Positions 1 to 5,760 of a stretch of DNA of 7,935 nucleotides are shown piece by piece. The stretch is from a bacterium. Its GTDB lineage: Bacteria; Pseudomonadota; Gammaproteobacteria; Burkholderiales; Burkholderiaceae_C. The notes under the pieces were generated by a model. That model saw only the letters and a program-made list of their open reading frames with translations. It did not search any database and was not told where the DNA came from. A program made the translations under genes and the position numbers. Numbering within the stretch: position 1 is the first letter of the stretch; each line of letters begins with the position of its first letter. Location of the stretch: assembly GCA_030824095.1 (NCBI GenBank), contig JAVBYK010000496.1, forward strand, positions 1 through 7,935. The letters are read 5' to 3'.

Positions 1-138
1 GACGAACTGCTGGCCGTCTGCATCCAGCACGAGATGGACCACCTGATGGGCAAGGTATTTGTGGAATACCTGTCACCCCTCAAGCGCGACCGCATCAAGA
101 AAAAGATGCTCAAGGCCCAACGCGAGGAAGCGCGGTGA
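1..138 (+). CDS. def: Peptide deformylase, C-terminal part (5' end outside window)
   Basis: Removes the N-formyl group from the initiator methionine of new cytoplasmic proteins, using an active-site metal (Fe2+ in most bacterial enzymes). Only the last 45 codons are present, in frame from base 1 and ending in TGA at 136-138. The decisive motif is QHEMDH at residues 9-14 of the fragment. In this family the two histidines (here H10 and H14) bind the metal and the glutamate (E11) is the catalytic base. The tail is strongly basic (KRDRIKKKMLKAQREEAR), usual for proteobacterial deformylases. The stop overlaps the GTG start of fmt, the enzyme that adds the formyl group removed here, which is the classic def-fmt pairing. 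The fragment is too short to show whether the rest of the gene is intact. Confidence 0.95.
   Translation, partial: DELLAVCIQHEMDHLMGKVFVEYLSPLKRDRIKKKMLKAQREEAR
124..130 (+). promoter_or_regulatory. Ribosome binding site supporting the GTG start of fmt
   Basis: A purine-rich GAGGAAG lies inside the last codons of def. Its AGGA core (125-128) ends 6 nt before the GTG at 135. This spacing, the GTGA overlap with the def stop, and the match of the resulting N-terminus (MRVIFAGTPEFA) to the family together fix the GTG as the fmt start. Confidence 0.6.
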
Positions 139-1145
139 GGGTCATCTTTGCCGGCACGCCTGAGTTTGCCCGTGTCGCATTGGAGCGCCTGCATGCCAGC
201 GGCCACACCATCGCCCTGGTGCTGACCCAGCCGGACCGCCCGGCCGGGCGCGGCATGAAGCTGCAGGCGTCTGCCGTCAAGCAATTTGCCTTGGACCACG
301 ACCTGCCGCTGGCGCAGCCGCGCAGCCTGCGCCTGGACGGCAAGTACCCCGAAGACGCCGCAACCGCGCGCCAGGCCATTGCCGACGCGAATGCCGACGT
401 GATGGTGGTGGCTGCCTATGGTCTGATCCTCCCCCAGTGGGTACTCGACGACATGGCCGCCTCGGGCAAGCATGGTTGTTTGAACATCCACGGCTCCCTG
501 CTACCCCGCTGGCGTGGCGCGGCGCCCATCCACCGCGCCATCGAGGCCGGCGATGCGGAGACCGGCGTCACCATCATGCAGATGGATGCTGGCCTGGACA
601 CCGGCGACATGCTGATGATGCACCGCATGCCCATCACGCCGACCGATACCACCGCCACCCTGCATGACCGCATGGCCGACCTGGGTGGCAAGCTGATCGT
701 GCTGGCATTGGAGCAGGCCGCGGCCGGTCACCTCAAACCCGTGCGCCAGCCGGCGGAGGGCGTGACCTACGCCCACAAGATCGAAAAACATGAGGCCGCC
801 ATCGACTGGCGGCTGGACGCCGCCACCATCGTGCGCCGGGTGCGGGCCTTCAATCCGTTTCCGGGCGCCACGGCCATCCTGAACGGTGAAACCATCAAGG
901 TCTGGGGCGCCCGCGTGGGCGCTGCGTCGGACGCGGCCTCTCCGGCGGGTGATTGTGGAGAAATTGTGGCAGTGGCCCTCGACGGTATTGGTGTTGCAGC
1001 TATGAATTCAATAGCAGTATTGACCGAGCTGCAGCGCCCTGGCGGCAAGCGTCTGGCGGTCGCGGATTTCCTGCGCGGCTTCGATGTGTGTGTCGGCATG
1101 CGCTTTGACGTGCAACCGCTTCCCGCACCTGAGCCCCACCCATGA
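135..1145 (+). CDS. fmt: Methionyl-tRNA formyltransferase
   Basis: Transfers a formyl group from 10-formyl-tetrahydrofolate to methionyl-initiator-tRNA in the cytoplasm, the step before translation initiation. The 336 aa product is close to the usual length (about 310-330). The N-terminal Rossmann-like catalytic domain spans about residues 1-205 and opens with RVIFAGTPEFA. The signature LNIHGSLLPRWRGAAPIHRAI (residues 116-136) supplies the catalytic N117 and H119, and LDTGDM supplies D155, matching N108/H110/D146 of the E. coli enzyme with a constant offset of 9. The C-terminal OB-fold tRNA-binding domain follows from about 210 (TYAHKIEKHEA onward) and includes LTELQRPGGKRL. The start is GTG, overlapping the def stop. 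One oddity: residues 288-295 (AAMNSIAV) replace the G-rich turn usual here (of the type CGxGALxL) and are encoded by an AT-rich hairpin repeat at 998-1016. Catalytic residues are unaffected, so I expect a working enzyme. Confidence 0.96.
   Translation: MRVIFAGTPEFARVALERLHASGHTIALVLTQPDRPAGRGMKLQASAVKQFALDHDLPLAQPRSLRLDGKYPEDAATARQAIADANADVMVVAAYGLILPQWVLDDMAASGKHGCLNIHGSLLPRWRGAAPIHRAIEAGDAETGVTIMQMDAGLDTGDMLMMHRMPITPTDTTATLHDRMADLGGKLIVLALEQAAAGHLKPVRQPAEGVTYAHKIEKHEAAIDWRLDAATIVRRVRAFNPFPGATAILNGETIKVWGARVGAASDAASPAGDCGEIVAVALDGIGVAAMNSIAVLTELQRPGGKRLAVADFLRGFDVCVGMRFDVQPLPAPEPHP
998..1016 (+). repeat. Short AT-rich inverted repeat inside fmt (AGCTAT - 7 nt - ATAGCA)
   Basis: AGCTAT (998-1003) and ATAGCA (1011-1016) flank a 7-nt centre containing GAATTC; five of the six arm pairs match. 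The hairpin after pgk (3524-3542) has the same layout, with identical left arm, 7-nt loop and right arm ATAGCT. The surrounding codons (GCA GCT ATG AAT TCA ATA GCA GTA TTG) are AT-rich and use codons avoided in the rest of this gene. In related genomes I recall GCTAT...ATAGC units as dispersed repeats. That this is a member of such a family is inference. Confidence 0.6.
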
Positions 1146-1876
1146 TCCTGGCGCGCGTGCACCACCGCCACCCCGAGTTCCAGCGGGGCGTGCGCGACAT
1201 GTTGAGCGTGGCCCCGGGCATTGCCGCCTGGGGGCTGATGACCGGCGTGGCCATGGTCAAGTCCGGCATGAGCACGGTCGAGGCCTTGCTGATGGCGGCC
1301 ATCGTGTTTGCCGGCAGCGCGCAGCTCGCGTCCATCCCGCTGATCCTGGCCGGCGCGCCGATTTGGGTGATCCTGGCCACCGCACTGTGCGTGAACCTGC
1401 GCTTCGTGGTGTTCAGCGTGCACATGCGGCCCTACGTGATGCACCTGCCGCTGTGGGAGCGGCTGGTGGCGGGCTACCTGACGGGTGACCTGACCTACGT
1501 GCTGTTTGTCAAACGCTTTGCCCACCCCGGCGCGGATGCTGCCGAGCGGACCGGGCAAATGGCCTACCTGGTGGGCAATGGCGGCATCAACTGGATCAGC
1601 TGGACGGTGTGCAGCGTGCTGGGCGTGGTGCTGGCCAATGCCATTCCCACGCAATGGGGTCTGGGTTTTGCCGGCATTCTGGCGCTGTTGGGCATGCTGT
1701 GCTCGCTGGCCTCCAGCCGCTTGCGCTGGGTGGCCGCGGCGGTGGCCGGCACGGCTGCCGTTGCCGCTTTTGCGCTGCCGTTGAAGCTCAATATTCTGGT
1801 GGCCATCGCGGCGGCGGTGCTGGTCTGTCTGGCGCTGGAGCGTGCCGCGCAGCCCGGCCCAAGGCAGAGTACATGA
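1142..1876 (+). CDS. azlC: AzlC family branched-chain amino acid exporter, large subunit
   Basis: Large inner-membrane subunit of the two-component AzlCD (LIV-E) exporter, which removes branched-chain amino acids from the cytoplasm in characterised members. The 244 aa length fits the family (about 230-250). Family features seen are FQRGVRDMLSVAPGIAAWG (13-31), EALLMAAIVFAGSAQLA (47-63, the conserved FAGxxQ), CVNLRFVVFS (83-92, the conserved NLR) and LTGDLTYVLF (113-122). I count about seven hydrophobic segments, near residues 20-38, 47-71, 74-92, 149-166, 173-191, 196-214 and 218-232. The ATG overlaps the fmt TGA (ATGA) and no good Shine-Dalgarno sequence precedes it, suggesting coupled translation from fmt. 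Its own stop overlaps the azlD start in the same way. The actual substrate is not visible from sequence. Confidence 0.9.
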   Translation: MILARVHHRHPEFQRGVRDMLSVAPGIAAWGLMTGVAMVKSGMSTVEALLMAAIVFAGSAQLASIPLILAGAPIWVILATALCVNLRFVVFSVHMRPYVMHLPLWERLVAGYLTGDLTYVLFVKRFAHPGADAAERTGQMAYLVGNGGINWISWTVCSVLGVVLANAIPTQWGLGFAGILALLGMLCSLASSRLRWVAAAVAGTAAVAAFALPLKLNILVAIAAAVLVCLALERAAQPGPRQST

Positions 1877-2235
1877 GCGGCTTTTTTATCGGAGAAACCG
1901 ATGGCTGGACGCTGCTCACCATCGTCGCGCTGGCCGGGATCAGCGTGCTGTCGCGTTCCCTGTTCTTCATTTCCGAAAAAGACTGGCCGTTGCCGCAGTG
2001 GGTGCAGCGCGGCCTGCAGTACGCGCCGATTGCCGCGCTGGCGGCGGTCATCGTGCCCGAGGTGGTGATGACCCAGGGCATCCTCATCCACACCGTGCAG
2101 GATGCGCGCCTGTATGCGGCAGCGGCGGGTGTCGCCTACTTCTTCTGGCGCAAGGGGGCCGGGCAGGTGGTGTTGGGCACCATCATGGTTGGCATGGCGG
2201 TCTACCTGCCCCTGCACATAGGCCTTGGCTGGTAG
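1873..2235 (+). CDS. azlD: AzlD family branched-chain amino acid exporter, small subunit
   Basis: Small inner-membrane partner of AzlC; both are required for export in studied systems. The product is 120 aa, slightly longer than the usual 100-115. Hydrophobic segments lie near residues 12-33, 50-68, 79-93 and 96-115. The LQYAPIAALAAVIVPEV stretch (48-64) corresponds to the conserved family region around the second helix. I chose ATG 1873 because it forms an ATGA overlap with the azlC stop, has AAGG at 1861-1864 with 8 nt spacing, and begins just ahead of the first membrane segment. The same frame stays open upstream inside azlC, but that is only a shadow. This is the last gene of the def-fmt-azlC-azlD unit. 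No strong terminator follows before the pgk promoter region. Confidence 0.88.
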   Translation: MSGFFIGETDGWTLLTIVALAGISVLSRSLFFISEKDWPLPQWVQRGLQYAPIAALAAVIVPEVVMTQGILIHTVQDARLYAAAAGVAYFFWRKGAGQVVLGTIMVGMAVYLPLHIGLGW

Positions 2236-2263
2236 CTGACGTCCGGCCGACGGGGGCCGCTTC

Positions 2264-2269
2264 TACAAT
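2264..2269 (+). promoter_or_regulatory. Putative -10 box for pgk
   Basis: TACAAT matches the sigma-70 -10 consensus at 5 of 6 positions. It lies 58 nt before the pgk ATG in the gap after azlD. No recognisable -35 hexamer sits at 16-18 nt spacing, so the call rests on the -10 and its position alone. It could also be that pgk is partly read through from the azl operon. Confidence 0.4.
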
Positions 2270-2280
2270 CGGGGAATAGC

Positions 2281-2306
2281 CCGCTCGCGCGGCGCACCGC
2301 CTTTTT
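2281..2306 (+). other. Alternative short hairpins with a T-run in the pgk leader
   Basis: Three 4-nt blocks, CCGC (2281-2284), GCGG (2289-2292) and CCGC (2297-2300), are separated by 4-nt loops (TCGC and CGCA). The middle block can pair with either neighbour but not both. The second pairing is followed immediately by CTTTTT (2301-2306). This resembles a minimal attenuator or a weak terminator for the azl operon. The stems are only 4 bp, so chance formation in GC-rich DNA is a real alternative. Confidence 0.25.
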
Positions 2307-2327
2307 CCATCCCTCCGAGGTACCACC

Positions 2328-3521
2328 ATGAACTTCATCCGTTTCTCCGATCTGTGCGCCAGCGGCCAAGTGGCCGGCAAGCGCGTCTTCATCCGTGCTG
2401 ACCTGAACGTGCCGCAGGATGACAGCGGCGCCATCACCGAAGACACGCGCATCCGCGCGAGCGTCCCCTGCATCGAAATGGCACTGAAGGCCGGCGCTGC
2501 CGTCATGGTGACGTCCCACCTGGGCCGTCCGACCGAAGGCGACTTCAAGCCCGAGGACTCGCTGGCCCCCGTGGCTGCGCGCATGGGCGAACTGATGGGG
2601 CGCAACATCCCCGTGGTGGCGAACTGGGTGGACGGCGTGAGTGTCGCGCCGGGCCAGTTGGTGCTGCTGGAAAACTGCCGCGTCAACAAGGGTGAGAAGA
2701 AGAACAACGAAGAGCTGGCGAAGAAGATGGCCGCCTTGTGCGACATCTTCGTGCACGATGCCTTTGGCACCGCCCACCGCGCCGAGGCATCCACCTATGG
2801 CATTGCCCAGTTCGCGCCGATTGCCTGCGCTGGCCCGCTGCTGGCCGCCGAAATGGATGCGATTTCCAAGGCCCTGCTGGCGCCGAAGCGCCCGCTGGTG
2901 GCCATCGTTGCCGGTTCCAAGGTGTCGACCAAGCTGACCATTTTGAAGAGCCTGGCTGCCAACGTGGACCAGTTGATCGTCGGTGGCGGCATTGCCAATA
3001 CCTTCATGCTGGCCGCCGGCCTGAAGATCGGCAAGAGCCTGGCTGAACCCGATCTGCTGGCCGAGGCCACCGCCGTCATCGAAGCCATGAAGGCCCGCGG
3101 TGCGGCCGTGCCCATCCCCACCGATGTGGTGACCGCCAAGACCTTTGCCGCCGATGCACCCGCCACCATCAAGGCTGCTACCGACGTGGCCGATGACGAC
3201 CTGATCCTGGACATCGGCCCGCAGACCGCACAGGCGCTGGCCACCCAGTTGAAGGCTGCCGGCACCATCGTCTGGAACGGCCCGGTGGGCGTGTTCGAGT
3301 TTGCTGCCTTCGAAAATGGAACCAAGGTGATTGCTCAGGCCATCGCTGAATCCAGTGCGTTTTCCATTGCCGGTGGCGGCGACACCCTGGCCGCCATTGC
3401 CAAGTACGGCATTGAGAAACAGGTCGGCTATATCAGCACCGGTGGTGGCGCCTTTCTGGAGGTGCTGGAAGGCAAGACGTTGCCGGCCTTTGAGGTGCTG
3501 TCGCGCCGCTTTGCGGGCTAG
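2328..3521 (+). CDS. pgk: Phosphoglycerate kinase
   Basis: Interconverts 1,3-bisphosphoglycerate + ADP and 3-phosphoglycerate + ATP in the cytoplasm, serving glycolysis, gluconeogenesis and, where present, the Calvin cycle. At 397 aa it has the normal bacterial length. The N-domain substrate-binding motifs are FIRADLNVP (21-29), R41, TSHLGRPTEG (62-71) and FVHDAFGTAHR (141-151). The C-domain nucleotide-binding motifs are VAGSKVSTK (194-202), GGGIANTF (219-226), DIGPQT (295-300), WNGPVGVFE (316-324) and the GGGDT loop (349-353), followed by ISTGGGAFLEVLEG (369-382). The ATG at 2328 has GAGG at 2317-2320 with 7 nt spacing. The TAG stop runs directly into an AT-rich repeat/terminator. No key residue is missing. 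The next downstream + strand gene is pyk, reached only after two genes on the other strand. Confidence 0.98.
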   Translation: MNFIRFSDLCASGQVAGKRVFIRADLNVPQDDSGAITEDTRIRASVPCIEMALKAGAAVMVTSHLGRPTEGDFKPEDSLAPVAARMGELMGRNIPVVANWVDGVSVAPGQLVLLENCRVNKGEKKNNEELAKKMAALCDIFVHDAFGTAHRAEASTYGIAQFAPIACAGPLLAAEMDAISKALLAPKRPLVAIVAGSKVSTKLTILKSLAANVDQLIVGGGIANTFMLAAGLKIGKSLAEPDLLAEATAVIEAMKARGAAVPIPTDVVTAKTFAADAPATIKAATDVADDDLILDIGPQTAQALATQLKAAGTIVWNGPVGVFEFAAFENGTKVIAQAIAESSAFSIAGGGDTLAAIAKYGIEKQVGYISTGGGAFLEVLEGKTLPAFEVLSRRFAG

Positions 3522-3615
3522 ATAGCTATAAAAATAATAGCTGATAGCCCAATATCGACGAGGGCTAGAGGCTATTTTTGTTCTAAGCTATTGCCGCTGG
3601 CGGTCTAGAATAGCT
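3522..3615. repeat. Compact dispersed-type repeat filling the pgk / diguanylate cyclase convergent gap
   Basis: Three nested inverted pairs are visible. AGCTAT (3524-3529) pairs with ATAGCT (3537-3542) across a 7-nt loop. AATAGC + TAGCCC (3536-3541, 3545-3550) pair with GGGCTA + GCTATT (3562-3567, 3571-3576). AGCTATT (3586-3592) pairs perfectly with AATAGCT (3609-3615) around an inner CCG/CGG stem. The block is far richer in A/T than its surroundings. It starts immediately after the pgk stop and its right arm enters the last two codons and stop of the opposing gene. I recall closely similar sequences (ATAGCTG ... GGGCTAGAGGC ... TTTTT) scattered through Comamonadaceae genomes. That recollection, not a search, is the basis for calling it dispersed. 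Confidence 0.7.
3536..3579 (+). terminator. Putative intrinsic terminator of pgk, within the repeat
   Basis: AATAGC (3536-3541) and TAGCCC (3545-3550) pair with GGGCTA (3562-3567) and GCTATT (3571-3576), giving 12 base pairs with a symmetric 3x3 internal loop and an 11-nt apical loop. A TTTTT run follows at 3575-3579, the expected position for rho-independent termination. The stem competes with the preceding 3524-3542 hairpin for ATAGC, so only one can form at a time. The gap serves convergent genes and may also slow transcription from the other strand. Confidence 0.55.
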
Positions 3616-4690
3616 CGACGTCGCCGATCTTCAGGTCGACCTTGAGCAGGCCGCGGCGCACCAGGTCGGATTCGCTGCAAACCTGGTTGCGGCCGTGGTG
3701 CTTGGCGTAGTACACGGCCTGGTCGGCGCGCTCGCAGGCCGCCGCCGGGGAGTCGCCTGCCAGGATTTCGGTCACGCCCACGCTGGCCGTGATGCGCCCG
3801 GCCTGGGGAAATTCGTAGTTGGCCATGGTGACGCGAAAGCGCTCCAGCGCGGCCACGGCGGCATCGTGGTCACCGCTGCGCAACACCACGACAAACTCCT
3901 CGCCGCCGAACCGGTAGACCCGGTCATAGGCCCGAAACGAGGTCTTCATCAGGCGCGCCACCAGGATCAGCACCTCGTCGCCAATCAGGTGGCCGTAGGT
4001 GTCGTTGACCTGTTTGAAATGGTCGATGTCCACCATGGCCAGCCAGAAGTTGGACGGCGACGTGGTGGCACGGTGCTCGGTGCCATCCGGTGCCACGTCG
4101 GTTGATTCCAGCGGTTCGCTGGGCCGCAGGGTCTTGTAGAACAGGTCGTCAAACGGCTTGCGGTTCCACAGCCCGGTGAGCGCATCGCACTCGCTGTAGT
4201 CCAGCATCTCCAGCATGTTGCCGTACAGGGTCAGCAATCGATTGATGGCAACCACGTCCTCTTCGCTCATGGCCTGTGTGCTGCGGATTTCCGCCACGCC
4301 CCAGGGCGTGGCGCCTTCGGCCAGGCTGCCCGGGAAGCGGCTGATGTAATAGGGCTGGTCTGCGGTGGGAGGGCTCACGACCTGTTCCACATGGTCCAGG
4401 CAGCGCACGCGTTCAGGCTCGCTGTCCAGGGGGCTCATCATGTGCAGTTCGGTGCGCATGGGGTCCGACAGCATGCGCACCGGCAAGCCCACCCTGGCCT
4501 GGGTCAGGGCCAGCCAGAAGCGCTGGTTCTCGTCATGCACCAGGCTGAAAAGCTCCACCTGCTGTGCATCAACGGTATCCACCAGGGCCTGCGTGATGCC
4601 CGTCAGCAGTTCGTCGCGGCGACGCTGTCCGCTCAGGCGAACCAGATGGTCCACCAGACGAGTCGAGCGGGAAGATGCGCTATGTTCCAT
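3605..4690 (-). CDS. Diguanylate cyclase (GGDEF) with N-terminal sensor-like region
   Basis: Predicted to make cyclic di-GMP from two GTP, controlling motility/biofilm-type behaviour through effectors not seen here. The 361 aa protein has an N-terminal region (about 20-160) of GAF-like size and composition, a weak assignment. The C-terminal GGDEF domain (about 165-340) begins DALTGLWNR (169-177) and contains VDIDHFKQVNDTYGH (220-234), the active-site GGEEF (262-266) and ADQAVYYAKHHGRNQV (322-337). An intact inhibitory I-site, RAYD (253-256), lies five residues before GGEEF, so product feedback inhibition is expected. A hydrophilic loop at about 188-213 lengthens the domain's first part. There are no membrane segments or signal peptide, so it should be cytoplasmic. 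The ATG at 4690 has no clear Shine-Dalgarno sequence. It lies 40 nt after the stop of the REC-GGDEF gene on the same strand, suggesting co-transcription. A repeat arm covers its last codons and stop. Confidence 0.9.
   Translation of the reverse strand: MEHSASSRSTRLVDHLVRLSGQRRRDELLTGITQALVDTVDAQQVELFSLVHDENQRFWLALTQARVGLPVRMLSDPMRTELHMMSPLDSEPERVRCLDHVEQVVSPPTADQPYYISRFPGSLAEGATPWGVAEIRSTQAMSEEDVVAINRLLTLYGNMLEMLDYSECDALTGLWNRKPFDDLFYKTLRPSEPLESTDVAPDGTEHRATTSPSNFWLAMVDIDHFKQVNDTYGHLIGDEVLILVARLMKTSFRAYDRVYRFGGEEFVVVLRSGDHDAAVAALERFRVTMANYEFPQAGRITASVGVTEILAGDSPAAACERADQAVYYAKHHGRNQVCSESDLVRRGLLKVDLKIGDVELF
4292..4313. repeat. Perfect 10-bp hairpin inside the sensor-like region of the GGDEF gene
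   Basis: CGCCACGCCC (4292-4301) and GGGCGTGGCG (4304-4313) are exact reverse complements with a 2-nt centre, so in RNA the stem would be 9 bp with a 4-nt loop. It encodes roughly GATPWGVAE (residues 126-134) on the minus strand. No T-run follows on either strand, so it is not a typical terminator. It may be coincidental in GC-rich coding DNA. Confidence 0.5.
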
Positions 4691-4730
4691 TCACGCTATT
4701 AGACAACACGGGTGCCGGTGTGCCATCCCG

Positions 4731-5681
4731 TCAATCCAGGGGTGCACCGCACACCCGACCGCGTCCCGTCTGCTTGGCGGTGTAGAGCTGTTGGTCTGCC
4801 AGCCTGACCAGAGCCTGGGCATCTCCCAGGGAATCTACCGTCCGGGTGGCCAAGCCAAAGCTTGCCGTGACGACCCCGTCGTGGCTGGACAGCGCGTGGG
4901 GAATATGCAGGGCGCGAATCTGGCGTTCCAGCTCCACGGCAAGTCCCATTGCATCGTCGAACGGGGTGTCGGGCAGGACGCAGGCGAACTCCTCGCCACC
5001 ATAGCGGGCCACCAGATCGGCCGGGCGTTTCAGGCCGGACTTGAGGGTGCTGGCAATCTGGCGCAGGCAGTCGTCCCCGGCCTGGTGGCCGTAGCGGTCA
5101 TTGAAGGGCTTGAAATGGTCCACATCCAGCATGATCACGGACAGGGGGGCGTTGCTGCGCGTGGCCCGCGCCCATTCCAGCGGCAACTGCTGGTCAAAGT
5201 AGCGCCGGTTGAAGACGCCCGACAGACCATCCAGGAACACCAACTTGCGCAACAGGTCGGACTGGAACTTCAGGGTCAGATGGGTCTTGACCCGGGCGCG
5301 CACCACTGCCGGATTGATGGGCTTGGCAATGAAGTCCACAGCACCCAGGCTCAGGCCGTGTGTCTCCTGGGCTGCATCGGTGTGGGCCGTGACAAAGATC
5401 ACGGGGATATTGCAGGTGGCGTCACTGGTCTTGAGCTGGGAGCAGACCTCGAAGCCGTCCATGCCGGGCATCACCACGTCCAGCAGGATCAGGTCCGGCG
5501 GATTGGACTGGCAGATCGACAGGGCCTGCGCGCCACTGGTGGCCATGAAGACCTGGTAGTCACTGCCGAATACCTGGTGCATGACCTGGATGTTGATGGG
5601 CTGATCGTCCACCACCAGCAACTTGGGTTTGCCATGGGAGCTGTCCAGCAGCGCTTCCATTGGTGTTTCAAGTGTGATCAT
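4731..5681 (-). CDS. Response regulator diguanylate cyclase (REC-GGDEF, PleD/WspR-like)
   Basis: Phosphorylation-controlled c-di-GMP synthase, 316 aa and cytoplasmic. The receiver domain (about 19-135) starts KLLVVDDQPIN with acidic D25/D26, has the phospho-acceptor D68 in LILLDVVMPGMDG (64-76), the switch T98 in VTA, and K120 in IAKP. A short helical linker (about 130-150) leads into the GGDEF domain: DGLSGVFNRR (151-160), LDVDHFKPFNDRYGH (185-199), GGEEF (228-232) and LADQQLYTAKQTGRGRV (294-310). The I-site RPAD (219-222) sits the canonical five residues before GGEEF. I chose ATG 5681 because REC homology begins shortly after it. Another Met at 5660 is possible, neither has a good ribosome binding site, and the open frame continuing upstream antisense to pyk lacks homology. 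It precedes the second GGDEF gene by 40 nt. No partner histidine kinase lies in the window. Confidence 0.9.
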   Translation of the reverse strand: MITLETPMEALLDSSHGKPKLLVVDDQPINIQVMHQVFGSDYQVFMATSGAQALSICQSNPPDLILLDVVMPGMDGFEVCSQLKTSDATCNIPVIFVTAHTDAAQETHGLSLGAVDFIAKPINPAVVRARVKTHLTLKFQSDLLRKLVFLDGLSGVFNRRYFDQQLPLEWARATRSNAPLSVIMLDVDHFKPFNDRYGHQAGDDCLRQIASTLKSGLKRPADLVARYGGEEFACVLPDTPFDDAMGLAVELERQIRALHIPHALSSHDGVVTASFGLATRTVDSLGDAQALVRLADQQLYTAKQTGRGRVCGAPLD

Positions 5682-5742
5682 GGGCGAGTGGCAGCGGCAC
5701 GGTTGTCGGGGCAGGTCATCATTGAACCACACCTTGCACAAA

Positions 5743-5760
5743 GTCAGAAGCGGGTCTGAC
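5743..5760. repeat. Inverted repeat GTCAGA - 6 nt - TCTGAC in the divergent intergenic region
   Basis: GTCAGA (5743-5748) and TCTGAC (5755-5760) are perfect 6-bp arms around AGCGGG, and the right side continues as GGTCTGACCCCC. I recall GGGTCTGACCCC-type motifs as recurrent intergenic repeats in proteobacteria, some linked to REP-associated transposases. None of those genes is present here. The position, upstream of both the REC-GGDEF gene (minus) and pyk (plus), also allows an operator role. The remainder of 5682-5901 holds the pyk promoter area and no convincing gene. Confidence 0.45.

Noticed and set aside
767..1654. 295-codon minus-strand open frame under fmt and azlC
   Set aside because: It is a low-complexity His/Gln/Gly/Ala-rich translation spanning the join of two real genes, and so a coding shadow.
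1609..1872. Longer azlD starting inside azlC
   Set aside because: The upstream part is a frame-shifted reading of azlC membrane segments. ATG 1873 gives the family length and an ATGA overlap with the azlC stop.
4365..5759. 464-codon open frame on the plus strand across both GGDEF genes
   Set aside because: It runs through two well-supported minus-strand genes and their gap, has no recognisable motif, and is explained by GC-rich codon bias removing stops on the complementary strand.
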